Shown here piece by piece: positions 1 through 8,314 of a stretch of DNA of 25,547 bases (positions are counted from its first letter, which is position 1; each line of letters opens with the position of its first letter). The notes beneath the pieces are model-generated. The model made no database searches and had not been told where the DNA came from. It saw only the letters and a program-made list of their open reading frames with translations. Position numbers and translations under genes: made by a program. Source of the DNA: Seminavis robusta (Eukaryota > Bacillariophyta > Bacillariophyceae > Naviculales > Naviculaceae); the NCBI GenBank assembly GCA_903772945.1, contig CAICTM010001624.1:1-25547 (forward strand). Reading direction: 5' to 3'.

Positions 1-297
1 AAAAGAAGAGAGAATTTACCTTAGACTAGGTTGATATATATTAAAAAATATCAGAGGATATATCAAGAAACAGTAAATGACGAAAGAGAGAAGATCGATT
101 GTCAGCCTCAATTCTCACATTCACCCAAGAGTGAGCGAATGTGCCTCCCGTTGCTCGCGATTCAGCTATATAGGGGTTCCGATAAATCGCAGAGAGAGTG
201 TAGATCACTGAGTCAGCGTATGAAAGCGGACAGTGACGTCAGCCGGGGCCAGGCTTAAGCAAAGAACAGTCGAAATTCAGGACTAGGTTCTTTGGGA
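1..297. other. Left edge, no gene seen
   Basis: Only short uninformative open frames are present. The stretch lies just past the stop of the retroelement remnant on its 3' side, so it may hold that element's 3' untranslated tail or flanking host DNA. I saw no poly(A) or terminal repeat that would fix the boundary. Confidence 0.3.
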
Positions 298-1113
298 TCA
301 GGGGCAAGAAATGGAGGACCAATTACGGGGGGCAAAAGGTTTGGCTTTGCGGGATCCACGGAGACATAAATGGGTAGCTTTCACAAGGGCAATTGAGATA
401 CGGGTCTGCATGAAGAACATAATTTGAGAGTAGGAAAATTGAGTTTTGGAGGCAGTAGCAGAAGCAAGGCGTTGTAAGAGAGTCTTGGCTTGAGGGGCAA
501 GCATGCCATCCACTGAAACAACAAAGGGGTGGAAGGAAGCGCGATTGGACTCGCACGCGTCTTTATATTTGGAAATTTTGTCGCGTTCTTGTTGGGTTAA
601 AACTTTGACGGGATCTTTGTTGCGGTAAGAGGCACAGTCCAAATAGTGACACGTACGTCAATAATAGCTGTAGTACCTCGTTCAAACAAGCCGCGAATAG
701 GAAAGATCACCACGTAAGAGCTCGGGGGCTGGAGGGGATTGAGAGGGGGGGAGAAGGGGAGGTAAGGTGAAAATTGGGTGACCGGCAGGGATAGTAGGGG
801 CGGGAACAGAGGGAAGGGGTGGTTCTGACTGGACGCTAGAGGAACCAAAGCATTCACATGCAATAGAACCAAGTTCATTGCGGATTTCATTATGGCGACG
901 GATGATTAAGCCGCCGCGTTTGCAATCCAGAGCATGTGGAACGCTGAAGGGACCAGTACAGCCATCACAAAGTGCTGGAAGAGCTGGGGGGGTAAGACCG
1001 AACCGGAGAAAAAGAGCATCAAATTGGGAGCACTCTGGTGTTCCAGCTGGCCTGAAAGACCAAGAAGAGTCCTCTTCCCCACAATCAGCGATATTAAACA
1101 CCCACAGATACAC
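298..1113 (-). mobile_element. Decayed retroelement 3' end (reverse-transcriptase polyprotein C-terminus)
   Basis: Three minus-strand reading-frame pieces read in order as the C-terminal region found after the reverse transcriptase domain in many non-LTR-type retroelement polyproteins of algae and invertebrates. Piece 1 (1113 to about 700) has FDALFLRFGL, a C-x2-C pair, then HALDCKRGG and IIRRHNEIRNELG, a zinc-knuckle-like block. Piece 2 (about 700 to 645, another frame) has GLFERGTTAIIDVRV. Piece 3 (about 642 to 298, back in the first frame) has SVDGMLAPQAKTLLQRLA and ends with RTRISIALVKATHLCLRGSR. The two frame changes, near 700 and 640, show decay. No reverse transcriptase or endonuclease domain is present, so the copy is 5'-truncated at about 1110, as is usual for target-primed insertions. 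The family assignment rests on remembered motif order. I cannot name the clade. Confidence 0.68.
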
Positions 1114-1434
1114 GCCTTCATGTCCATGATGGGGTGTGAAGACATTGGTGTTGCCGACTCAGAACTTCAGGAGGTACTGGATGTGCACCTAAAAACCAAC
1201 AAGCTGGTACGGATCAACCCCATCTCCAAGAAAAGAACTCCACATTTGTATGACTATACAGCTGGAATAAAATGTGGCAAATGCGGGAAGGTTGGCCCCA
1301 GTTTGAAGAAGTGCCTCTGTGGAAAAGCTTATTATTGCAGCAAAGAGTGCCAAAGGGACCAATGGCACAGGCACCTAAAGGAACACAACAAAATCATTGA
1401 AGAAGAGTCTTCCAAGTGGGAATGTGTAGATTGA
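934..1434 (+). CDS. MYND-type zinc finger protein, N-terminus probably lost or replaced
   Basis: The frame from the ATG at 934 codes for 166 aa and ends in a MYND zinc finger: C114-x2-C117-x9-C127-x-C129, then YYCSKECQ (C135, C139), then W144-x2-H147-x3-H151. Two points are unusual: the second pair is C-x-C where C-x2-C is typical, and the last ligand is His instead of Cys. MYND fingers bind proline-rich partner peptides, usually in transcriptional or chromatin proteins. Only residues from about 55 onward look like native sequence. Residues 1 to about 50 are the antisense of the retroelement remnant, so this N-terminus is probably accidental. A start at one of the Met codons near 1120-1130 is an alternative that would leave a small protein of about 100 aa. 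It could be a living small gene or the surviving 3' part of one broken by the insertion. Confidence 0.5.
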   Translation: MWNAEGTSTAITKCWKSWGGKTEPEKKSIKLGALWCSSWPERPRRVLFPTISDIKHPQIHAFMSMMGCEDIGVADSELQEVLDVHLKTNKLVRINPISKKRTPHLYDYTAGIKCGKCGKVGPSLKKCLCGKAYYCSKECQRDQWHRHLKEHNKIIEEESSKWECVD

Positions 1435-2281
1435 TGAGGAAGCAAACGAGTTCAGGCTTGGTGATCCGATTGCAGCGTCCCTACGTAGGTGTAGGTTTTG
1501 CTGAAGTGGTGCCAGTCCAATTCATTGGACCATTGTTGGGATCAAAGAAACATCTCTAATTTCTACATAGCTATACATGTATGAAACCGTGCTATTAGTG
1601 TGCTTTGCATTTCTTGCTTGGATCCGTGGATGCCACAAGCCCAGCCCTTCAGCCCCCATGTTGGTCCTCAATTTATCTCCCGTGATCCCATGGAACCTTG
1701 TCCTGTATTTGCCTCTTCTTTGCCTAAGCCTTGCCCTCACTGGCTTCTGTAGATAACTTCCCTGCTCTAACTAACTAAAACCCCTTTTAACTTGAGAGAA
1801 TGGCACCGTGGTGAGGTTTTAAGGTTGCCCTTGCCACTTTCCACGCTGAGCCCCACCCTTGTACCCGCTTTCCTCATTCGTGCGAGAGTATCCAAGAATT
1901 CTTTGCCCCAATGCCACATCGACAACAACACCAGCAAGAATGCAAGAATAGAAGACAGCAGGTGGTTGTTCTGTTGGTCAACATCATTAGTCTACCATTG
2001 CATACATGTACAGTCATTTCGTGCTTATTCATCCTCGAGAAGTGAGTGACCAAGTCTGAAGCGATGCAGCACTGTACTGTATTACCCACCAGCATGTCTG
2101 TTAGAGGCTTACACCAAGCATCGAATACGCACAGTCCGATCTGTTGCTATCTACTGGCTTCTTTCCTTGCTTGTTTGTCCTTGTTTCGTGCTTGTTTGGC
2201 CTTTGAGATGGTCGAGTATGGCTCTCATTGTTTCTATTTCATGATTCATTTATACCCTCGTTTTAACCTCACTTGATAGCC
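1435..2281. other. Intergenic, no supported gene
   Basis: Open frames here are short, lack recognisable motifs and overlap one another on both strands. The last few hundred bases before 2282 should hold the promoter and leader of the CofD-like gene. I could not identify a specific element. Confidence 0.4.
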
Positions 2282-3652
2282 ATGCCCGCCATTGATGACA
2301 AAAGGAGTTCTTCCTTTGCAGATTCCATTGATCGCGCAGGTTGGGAGGATAACAACCAAGAGAATAATGAAAGTGGCATATCACGCCAATCCCAAGTGGT
2401 GGTCACCATTAAACGCCAAGTCCCGATTCCCGATCCTCGCAAAGTGGAACAATGCCGTCGCTTGCCGGAATATGGACCCCGCATTTTGTGTTTTAGTGGC
2501 GGCAGTGCCCTCAAAGATGTCAGTTCCTGCTTGAAGCAATACACACATCATTCCATTCACTTGATTACACCGTTTGATTCCGGTGGCAGTTCGGCCGAAA
2601 TTCGCAAACACTTTCATATGCTCAGTGTGGGAGATTTGCGCAATCGGTTAATGGCACTCTCGGATGATTTGTCGCAAGACAATGTGCATGTCAAACAGTT
2701 GTTTTCCCATCGACTCGACAAACACGACGAACTATTGGCACAAACCGAATTTTCCGAATTGGTTCAAGGTCACCACGAATTGTGTCGCGCCGTGTCATTG
2801 CCACTCCGTCGCATCTTGACGAGTCATTTGCGATGGTTTCACAATCGCATGCCGGCCGAGTTTGATTTGCGAGGTGCATCCATTGGCAATCTCATTATTA
2901 CCGGATGTTATCTGGAACATCATGCGGATGTCGTCACGGCCATTTACCTTATTTGGACGCTGTTGGGCGTCAAGGGTGTCGTACGACCCATTACCGGAGC
3001 CAATTTGCAGTTGCGAGCGCGGTATCAGGACGGCACCACACACGTGGGGCAACACTTGTTGGGAAAAGAATTGCCCGTGGGGAAGCATGGAAGAATTGAA
3101 CACATTGATTTGGTCGACTCATTACTACAGGATGATGCCACGACACGACAAGATTCCAAAACCTGTCACATTGATAGCATTTCGGCGGAACTCTTGGCAT
3201 CGGCCGATGTCCTTTGCTATCCCATGGGATCCTTTTTTGGATCCGTCTTGGTGAATCTCTTGCCGCGAGGAGTCGGTCGCGCCATTGTCTCACGACAGTG
3301 TCCCAAAATCTACATTCCCAACACCGGGATCGATCCCGAAATGGTCGGGCTCACGTTGGCAGATTGCCTCCAACGCATTATTGACATGGTGCGAGTGGAT
3401 ACGAAGGAGACGGATGCAAACGTGGACCGAATCATCAACTTTGTACTGGTGGATACCACGCATTGTCACTACTGTATCGACATGGACAAGGACAGAATAC
3501 GAGACACGTGGGGGGACAGTGTGGTCATACTCGATCTGTGTCTCGTGGATGACGCCACCCGAGACGCTTTGCGCAGTGGCAGCATACAGGAAAAATGCCA
3601 CGAGTTGAACGCGCAAAAGTTGGTGGAAGTCCTCCTCACCCTGGGCTCCTAG
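2282..3652 (+). CDS. CofD/YvcK-family protein (2-phospho-L-lactate transferase-like)
   Basis: This single-exon gene codes for 456 aa. The ATG at 2282 is chosen because the three in-frame codons before it start with TTG, not ATG. After about 65 polar residues comes the family's nucleotide-binding start, LCFSGGSAL (about 69-77). It is followed by HLITPFDSGGSS and VGDLRNRLMAL (about 93-126), and later by an SIGNL segment and MGSFFGSVLVNLLPRGVG. CofD transfers 2-phospho-L-lactate to the deazaflavin Fo in coenzyme F420 synthesis. YvcK-type relatives instead regulate carbon and cell-wall metabolism in bacteria. The TPFDSGGSS-x-VGDLRNRLMAL arrangement reminds me more of the bacterial 'GAK system' CofD-like group than of true CofD, so F420 synthesis should not be assumed. 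No targeting peptide is obvious. The gene looks intact. Confidence 0.78.
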   Translation: MPAIDDKRSSSFADSIDRAGWEDNNQENNESGISRQSQVVVTIKRQVPIPDPRKVEQCRRLPEYGPRILCFSGGSALKDVSSCLKQYTHHSIHLITPFDSGGSSAEIRKHFHMLSVGDLRNRLMALSDDLSQDNVHVKQLFSHRLDKHDELLAQTEFSELVQGHHELCRAVSLPLRRILTSHLRWFHNRMPAEFDLRGASIGNLIITGCYLEHHADVVTAIYLIWTLLGVKGVVRPITGANLQLRARYQDGTTHVGQHLLGKELPVGKHGRIEHIDLVDSLLQDDATTRQDSKTCHIDSISAELLASADVLCYPMGSFFGSVLVNLLPRGVGRAIVSRQCPKIYIPNTGIDPEMVGLTLADCLQRIIDMVRVDTKETDANVDRIINFVLVDTTHCHYCIDMDKDRIRDTWGDSVVILDLCLVDDATRDALRSGSIQEKCHELNAQKLVEVLLTLGS

Positions 3653-3831
3653 CTAGGCAGATGTACTACGCTGAAACAGAATCATTGCTACCGTAGTACC
3701 TTGTGCTTGACACCATACAAACAAGAGAGCATTGTCATCTTTCAAAGCTTTGCAGGGGAAATGCGCCAGCGAAGGTAAGCAGCGTCCTTTTTAAAGCCAT
3801 GCCAAATTCTGAATGTCAGCAATTGAAATAC

Positions 3832-3911
3832 GGTGAGGTGGCCGAGCGGTCTAAGGCGCAACGTTAAGGCCGTTGTCTTCATTGGCGAGGGTTCGAATCC
3901 CTCCCTCATCA
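3832..3911 (+). tRNA. tRNA-Leu (anticodon AAG)
   Basis: A full class II cloverleaf can be folded. The acceptor GGTGAGG pairs with CCTCATC, with one G-T pair at the second position. The D arm is GCC/GGC with loop GAGCGGTCTAA. The anticodon stem CAACG/CGTTG closes loop TTAAGGC with anticodon AAG at 3866-3868. The variable arm is 11 bases (3876-3886). The T stem GAGGG/CCCTC carries loop TTCGAAT, and A3911 is the discriminator base. AAG reads CTT, and after A34-to-inosine conversion also CTC. There is no intron and no encoded CCA. The internal A and B boxes (TGGCCGAGCGG and GGTTCGAATCC) match polymerase III promoters. Confidence 0.96.
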
Positions 3912-3920
3912 GATTCTCTC

Positions 3921-3924
3921 TTTT
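3921..3924 (+). terminator. Polymerase III T-tract terminator
   Basis: A TTTT run begins 10 bases after the tRNA-Leu discriminator base, at the position expected for RNA polymerase III termination. Confidence 0.7.
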
Positions 3925-4066
3925 GTTGGTCTCTTAGATTCATTTTGTTGCCGTTTGCCAGGAGGTACATGTAGATCTAGCAGGCATGGTTGTTGACTTG
4001 CTTGCATTGCACAACTACCGTCGGCCTCTTTGCTCCTCTTTCGCCCATGTTTTGGTGCTGCCCTAA

Positions 4067-4088
4067 CTCTACTAGCTAGCTAGTAGAG
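4067..4088. repeat. Perfect 22-base palindrome
   Basis: The half-site CTCTACTAGCT is followed directly by its exact reverse complement, with no spacer. It sits midway between the tRNA gene and the peroxidase gene. Its centre is the CTAGCTAGCTAG motif that recurs between other genes in this window. Its function is unknown: it could be a dimeric protein site or a palindromic footprint. Confidence 0.8.
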
Positions 4089-4240
4089 GTGTTTTTGGAG
4101 GGTTGTGCCCCGCGAGGTTTTCGAGGTGCATCCTATGATACCGGGACGCTGTACGGCCGGCGCCATTTGTTTTAGAGTTAGAGCTAGCCACACGCACCCG
4201 CACAATTCTTGGCAGAGTGTCACACGTCTCAAACATCAAC

Positions 4241-4310
4241 TTGGTTGGATACCCAACCAACACTCCCAAGCGCGTTGACACCTCCAAACCGAGATCTTCC
4301 AAGAAGATCT
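4241..4310. promoter_or_regulatory. Two inverted repeats upstream of the peroxidase gene
   Basis: TTGGTTGG (4241-4248) and CCAACCAA (4253-4260) form 8-base arms around a 4-base loop. AGATCTT (4292-4298) and AAGATCT (4304-4310) form 7-base arms around 5 bases. They lie 108-177 bases upstream of the peroxidase ATG, within the likely promoter or leader. Two symmetric sites so close together suggest dimeric regulator sites, but this is inference. Confidence 0.4.
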
Positions 4311-4417
4311 TTATGTTTGTTGGCTTTGTTGGTGGCCACAAAACAATCTTGAGAAGCCGATCAAAAAGCCATTATAGAATCTGCCAACACTACCAGTAGT
4401 TTTCTCATCAACCGACA

Positions 4418-5576
4418 ATGATTCGCACCATCGCAACAGTTGCCTTGCTAAGCCTGACAGGCAGTGATGCCTTTCAGGTGGTCTCGTCGCCTTTCAGCCG
4501 ACCAATGGCTTTACATGCCTCTACGGCTGATGAATCTTCTTCGGACGATGCCCGACGTGCATTTATGGCCACAGGTGCCGTGGGTGCATTCTCTTTGATG
4601 ATGCCGAATCTACCTGCCCATGCTGCTGATGGCGTTGACTACAAGGCTGTGGCGAGTGATATCATGGACTTGGTCAAGGCCAACCCTGATTGGGGACCTA
4701 CATTTGTTCGTCTCGCCTGGCACTCTTCGGGTACCTATGACAAGGTGTCCAAGACGGGAGGATCTGGTGGAGGAACCATCCGTTTCAAGGACGAATTGGC
4801 TCATGGAGGAAATGCGGGGCTCGCAGTGACAGCAGTGGAATGGTTGGAACCAATCCACGCCAAGTATGCCGATGCCGGTCTCTCTTATGCTGATTTGTAC
4901 ACACTTGCTGGAGGTGGGTCTACAGTTAATATTGTGTCCATTCGATTGGATTGGTATCTTTGGCTGGTGTTTGGCTTGCTCTGTAACTGACTTTTTCCTT
5001 TTCTTTGCCATCTCATCTAAATCTTGCCCATCAGTTGCTTCCATCAAGCAAATGGGTGGTCCAGCCATTGGTTGGAGTTCTGGACGCACGGATCAACCCG
5101 AAGAATTTATCACCCCCGACGGCAGACTCCCCAACGCCGACAGTGGACCTCCTTTGGCCGATAAGTCGGATGCCGATCATTTGCGCACCATCTTTTACCG
5201 CATGGGATTCAACGATCAAGAAATTGTGGCGTTGAGTGGAGCACACGCCCTGGGCCGCTGCCATGAAACTGCTTCGGGATATGTCGGCCCTTGGACATTT
5301 ACTCCCACCACATTCAACAATGCATACTTCACCCTACTGACTAGTTTGAAGTGGATCCCCAAAGACTGGAGTGGTCCTCCCCAATATGTCGATGGTGGCA
5401 CTGGAAAACTCATGATGTTGCCAAGTGATCTCGTTTTGCTCGAGGACAAACCGTTCCTCAAGTGGGTCAATGTTTATGCCAAGGATGGTGCTAAATTCGA
5501 CAAAGACTTTGCCAAGGTTTTCCAGAAGCTTGAAGAGTTGGGCACCAAGGGTTTGAAGGCTACAGAGTGGATTTAG
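4418..5576 (+). CDS. Class I haem peroxidase (APX/CCP hybrid type), thylakoid-lumen targeted
   Basis: The two exons are 4418-4913 and 5035-5576, with a 121-base GT-AG intron. Joined, they encode 345 aa and restore the family block LAGVASIKQMGGP across the junction. Haem-site residues are present: distal R98, W101 and H102 (FVRLAWHSSG), proximal H236 (LSGAHALGRCH), W252 (SGYVGPW) and the Asp in MLPSDLVLL. The presequence has three parts: a signal peptide ending near D-A-F (17-19), a short transit region, then R46-R47 with a hydrophobic stretch and AHA (67-69), typical of Tat-dependent thylakoid-lumen import. The enzyme should reduce hydrogen peroxide. The Arg that binds ascorbate in plant ascorbate peroxidase (pea APX R172) aligns here with A245, and the C-terminal region resembles cytochrome c peroxidase. 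The electron donor is therefore uncertain; a lumenal c-type cytochrome is one possibility. Confidence 0.88.
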
Positions 5577-5768
5577 GTAGATGAACCAACCACCCCTTAG
5601 ACTTGTAGACGTTCTAAAAATTGATAGTCGCAGGACCTGGGCGGACCATAGCTATAGCCGAAGCCATTATGTTGTTTTCCGCCATCGGCTACAGCAGCTG
5701 TTGATTCCCTAGTGATCTTGCAAGACCATGCAACCGCCAGAGGAAGTCGTTGAGGCAAGTAGCTAGTC
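5577..5768. other. Gap between the peroxidase and the duplicated segment
   Basis: I see no gene. This stretch holds the peroxidase 3' untranslated region and ends where similarity to the second copy of the duplication begins. Confidence 0.4.
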
Positions 5769-6645
5769 TAGAGCTGCATTCAAATCGGGAGAGTTATTGT
5801 CTTTATGGTTCTATTGTACACTGGGCTGCAGTACAACTTCCGCACGTCACGTCATGACATGATCTTCTTTTTGCATTCAACGACGACGGCGACGTGCTCC
5901 AGCTGTCGCCCGCATCTCGGCTCCCTTGAGGTATGATGCAATGAAAGCAGCCATCAGAGACTTCTTCTTCTTCTTGGGACTTTCAGCACTCTTCTTTGTG
6001 GGGCTTTCAATCTGCTTTGTGCCTTCAATCTTTGTGGGGGGACTTTCAATCTGCTTTGCGGCACATGGTGCGTTGACTGGTGCAACCTTGGTTGGTTTCT
6101 TGGTGGGAAATCCTGCACGTCGCATGGCACCGGTAGTTGCTCTTTCTTGTGCGGCCTGGAAGATTGCTGTCATTGTTTTGTGTTGTGTTGTGTTTCTTTT
6201 GCTTTGGCTTTGGCTTCGGATTTGGTTTTATGATACACAATGATCACCAAAATCAAAAAGGCATTCGGCATCTGTGGTGAATTTCATTCCCATCATGCAT
6301 GTAACCAATGATGCAAAGTTTGCTGCATTCCTGGCTCTTCGGAACTAGCTAGCTTTGCCACCGAGTGAACTATGAGTACCGGTACAGTAGCCCACGAGAG
6401 CGACCGTACGGCTGAGGCGGTCCCAGACACAGGAATCAAACATGGCCCAGGCACCAGTAAGTGTGTATTTTGCATGCCGTCCAGGACTCGGCTTGCATTC
6501 ACACGACCCGTGGCTTGACCGGAGTGAGTCCCCAGCTTTAATCACACAAGACTCAAACACGACTCGACTCTGTGAGACACCAAAATCACCCTTCTTAGCG
6601 CTTCCGCTGGCTTGTCATTGGACGAAGATCTTTCCGCTGACTTGG
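5769..6645. repeat. Duplicated segment, copy A
   Basis: This segment starts at TAGAGCTGCATTC and matches copy B at 7297-8202, in the same orientation and about 1.5 kb away. Similarity is highest over the small basic gene and falls to patches beyond it. Shared blocks include CAAAAAGGCATTCGGCATCT, AATCAAACAT followed by GCCCAGGCACC, ATTTTGCATGC, GTCCAGGACTCG and GCTGGCTTGTCATTGGACG. Many substitutions and indels separate the copies, so the duplication is not recent. The end points are estimated by eye. Confidence 0.75.
5877..6173 (-). CDS. Small lysine/arginine-rich protein with SP-x-K repeats, copy A
   Basis: This 98-aa single-exon gene starts at the ATG at 6173 behind a CAACACAACACAAAACA leader. 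I do not recognise the family. It has a short N-terminal helix-like part (TAIFQAAQERATTGAMRR) and a middle of K-x-I-E-S-P-T-K type repeats. A KKKKKS stretch follows, then MAAFIASYLKGAEMRAT and a terminal run of five Arg. The S/T-P-x-K motifs resemble the tails of linker histones and other DNA-binding or CDK-phosphorylated proteins, so a nuclear nucleic-acid-binding role is a guess. It differs from copy B by indels in multiples of three bases inside the repeat, leaving the frame intact. That supports real coding. In copy A one repeat unit has changed to K-I-E-G-T-K. Confidence 0.62.
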   Translation of the reverse strand: MTAIFQAAQERATTGAMRRAGFPTKKPTKVAPVNAPCAAKQIESPPTKIEGTKQIESPTKKSAESPKKKKKSLMAAFIASYLKGAEMRATAGARRRRR

Positions 6646-7296
6646 TGTGTGCACTGTACTCAATAACTGGTTGGACTTCCACTTCGTTGTTCAGCGAATA
6701 TTGCCCCATGTCAAAGGCATACCAGCTCTTTACTTCCCTTGGATTGAGGTACCTGGTTGTCTTGGGTGGTGAAACCGGTGGTGAGGTTGTGGGGGTGCTA
6801 TCTACAACCTACTTCCCCAATACATCAAGGAACTCAATGGAGTATAGTATTTCTGTAAACTTGTCATTGTTTGATTGATAGCGAAGGTTGGGTGCAGATT
6901 CAGGTAGATTTGATGACGCTGAGTCAAGCAGTGTCCGCTTTTGCGCAGTGGAGAATGAACTGACCTTCAAGCTACCTAGCCAAATTGTCTGATGCAGTAA
7001 ATATCTCGACTTGTTGTACTGCCAACTACCTACCCAAGAGCCTCCAATGCAATATAGTGAAGTCGCAGTTTGTACCGTATGGAATTCTGATGGCCGAGCA
7101 GAAGCGGAAACCTGCGTCGGGGGCGATCCACGCTGAGCACTTCCACGATCTCGAAACATGGAACTCATGTGCGGAGGTGCCCGCAAGGTTGTTGCATAAC
7201 CAAAGCCAAAGTACGATGATCACAAGTGTAGTAAAGCTACATGTAAGAGCTACCAGGATTTTAAGCTGTGAAGCTTTCCTTTCCTAAAGTGGAGGC
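6646..7296. other. Spacer unique to copy A side of the duplication
   Basis: This stretch separates the two copies and has no obvious counterpart after copy B. A 125-aa minus-strand open frame (6809-7186) and a plus-strand frame at 6612-6878 are present. Neither shows a motif, biased composition or a partner elsewhere in the window, so I do not call a gene. Confidence 0.35.
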
Positions 7297-8202
7297 TAGA
7301 GCTGCATTCTAATATGGAGAGTTATCCTCTTTCAGGTTCTATTCTATACACTGCAGTACAAGTTCCGAATGTTATGATTTACGTTCAACGACGACGGCGA
7401 CGTGCTCCAGTTGTCGCCCGCATCTCGGCTCCCTTGAGGTATGATGCAATGAAAGCAGCCATCAGAGACTTCTTCTTCTTCTTGGGACTTTCAGCACTCT
7501 TCTTTGTGGGGCTTTCAATCTGCTTTGTGGGGCTTTCAATCTTCTTTGTGGGAGGACTTTCAATCTGCTTTGCGGTACAAATAGGTGCGTTGACTGGAGC
7601 AACCTTGGTTGGTTTCTTGGTCGACACTCCTGCACGTCGCATGGCACCGGTAGTTGCTCTTTCTTGTGCGGCTTGGAAGATTGCTGTCATTGTATTGTAT
7701 TGTTGTGTTGCTTTTGCTTTGGATTCGATTTAGTTTTTATGATACAAAACGATCCCCAACATCAAAAAGGCATTCGGCATCTGTGGTGGATTTGCTTCAT
7801 TCCCATCTTGCATGTCCCCAATGATGCGAAGTCTTGCTGCATTGCTTCTCTTCGAACTCACTTTGCCACGGAGTTAGGTTGGTCCAGCTAGCTAGCTTTG
7901 CGGCCAAGACACGCGAATCAAACATAGCCCAGGCACCCAATCAGCTTTGTATCGATCGTACCGTACCAGCCATCGTAGCTACCAGGTACCGTAGGTATTT
8001 ATTTTGCATGCGGTCCAGGACTCGACTTGTCATTCACACGACCCGAGTGCCTGCAGGTATCAATGATGCCGACTTCAATCACACAAGACTGGAGGTACAT
8101 TACGTGTCGCGGGTCCGTCTGTAAGCGGCCTTGCCCTGAAATCACTTTTTTTAACCTTTCGGCTGGCTTGTCATTGGACGCCACCAACGCGACGATCTTT
8201 CG
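7297..8202. repeat. Duplicated segment, copy B
   Basis: This is the counterpart of 5769-6645. It carries the second small basic protein gene and then the shared patches ending at GCTGGCTTGTCATTGGACG. It ends about 110 bases before the parvulin ATG, so the duplicated DNA forms part of that gene's upstream region. An insert containing GTACCGTACCAG and GGTACCGTAGG interrupts the similarity near 7950-8000. Confidence 0.75.
7385..7690 (-). CDS. Small lysine/arginine-rich protein with SP-x-K repeats, copy B
   Basis: This 101-aa single-exon gene is the paralogue of the one at 5877-6173. The ATG at 7690 follows a CAACAATACAATACA leader. The order is the same: N-terminal RATTGAMRR block, KKPTKVAPVNAP, three clear IESP-T-K repeats plus AESPKKKKKS, then MAAFIASYLKGAEMRATTGA and five Arg. 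The motif RATTGA followed by basic residues occurs at both ends of the protein, so it may be built from two related terminal units around the repeat. Compared with copy A, the changes sit in the linker and repeat and both termini are conserved. No known family is recognised. An antisense open frame on the plus strand (7314-7733) is a shadow of it. Confidence 0.64.
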   Translation of the reverse strand: MTAIFQAAQERATTGAMRRAGVSTKKPTKVAPVNAPICTAKQIESPPTKKIESPTKQIESPTKKSAESPKKKKKSLMAAFIASYLKGAEMRATTGARRRRR

Positions 8203-8314
8203 AGGAAAAAAGGACGGTCCACTAAACTACTCTAGCTAGCTAGTAACTCTTCGAGCTTCGAGGACATACAGTCGTACCGTACATCCGCTCATCATCACTC
8301 ATACATCATAGACC

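Noticed and set aside
6809..7186. 125-aa minus-strand frame in the spacer of the duplication
   Set aside because: No motif, no partner in copy B and no clear leader. Left as unassigned spacer.
7314..7733. 139-aa plus-strand frame with repeated GLSICFVG units, and the similar one at 5926-6243
   Set aside because: These are antisense of the lysine-rich repeat genes. The hydrophobic repeats arise from reading SP-T-K codons backwards. Only the minus frames have matching starts, stops and whole-codon indels in both copies.
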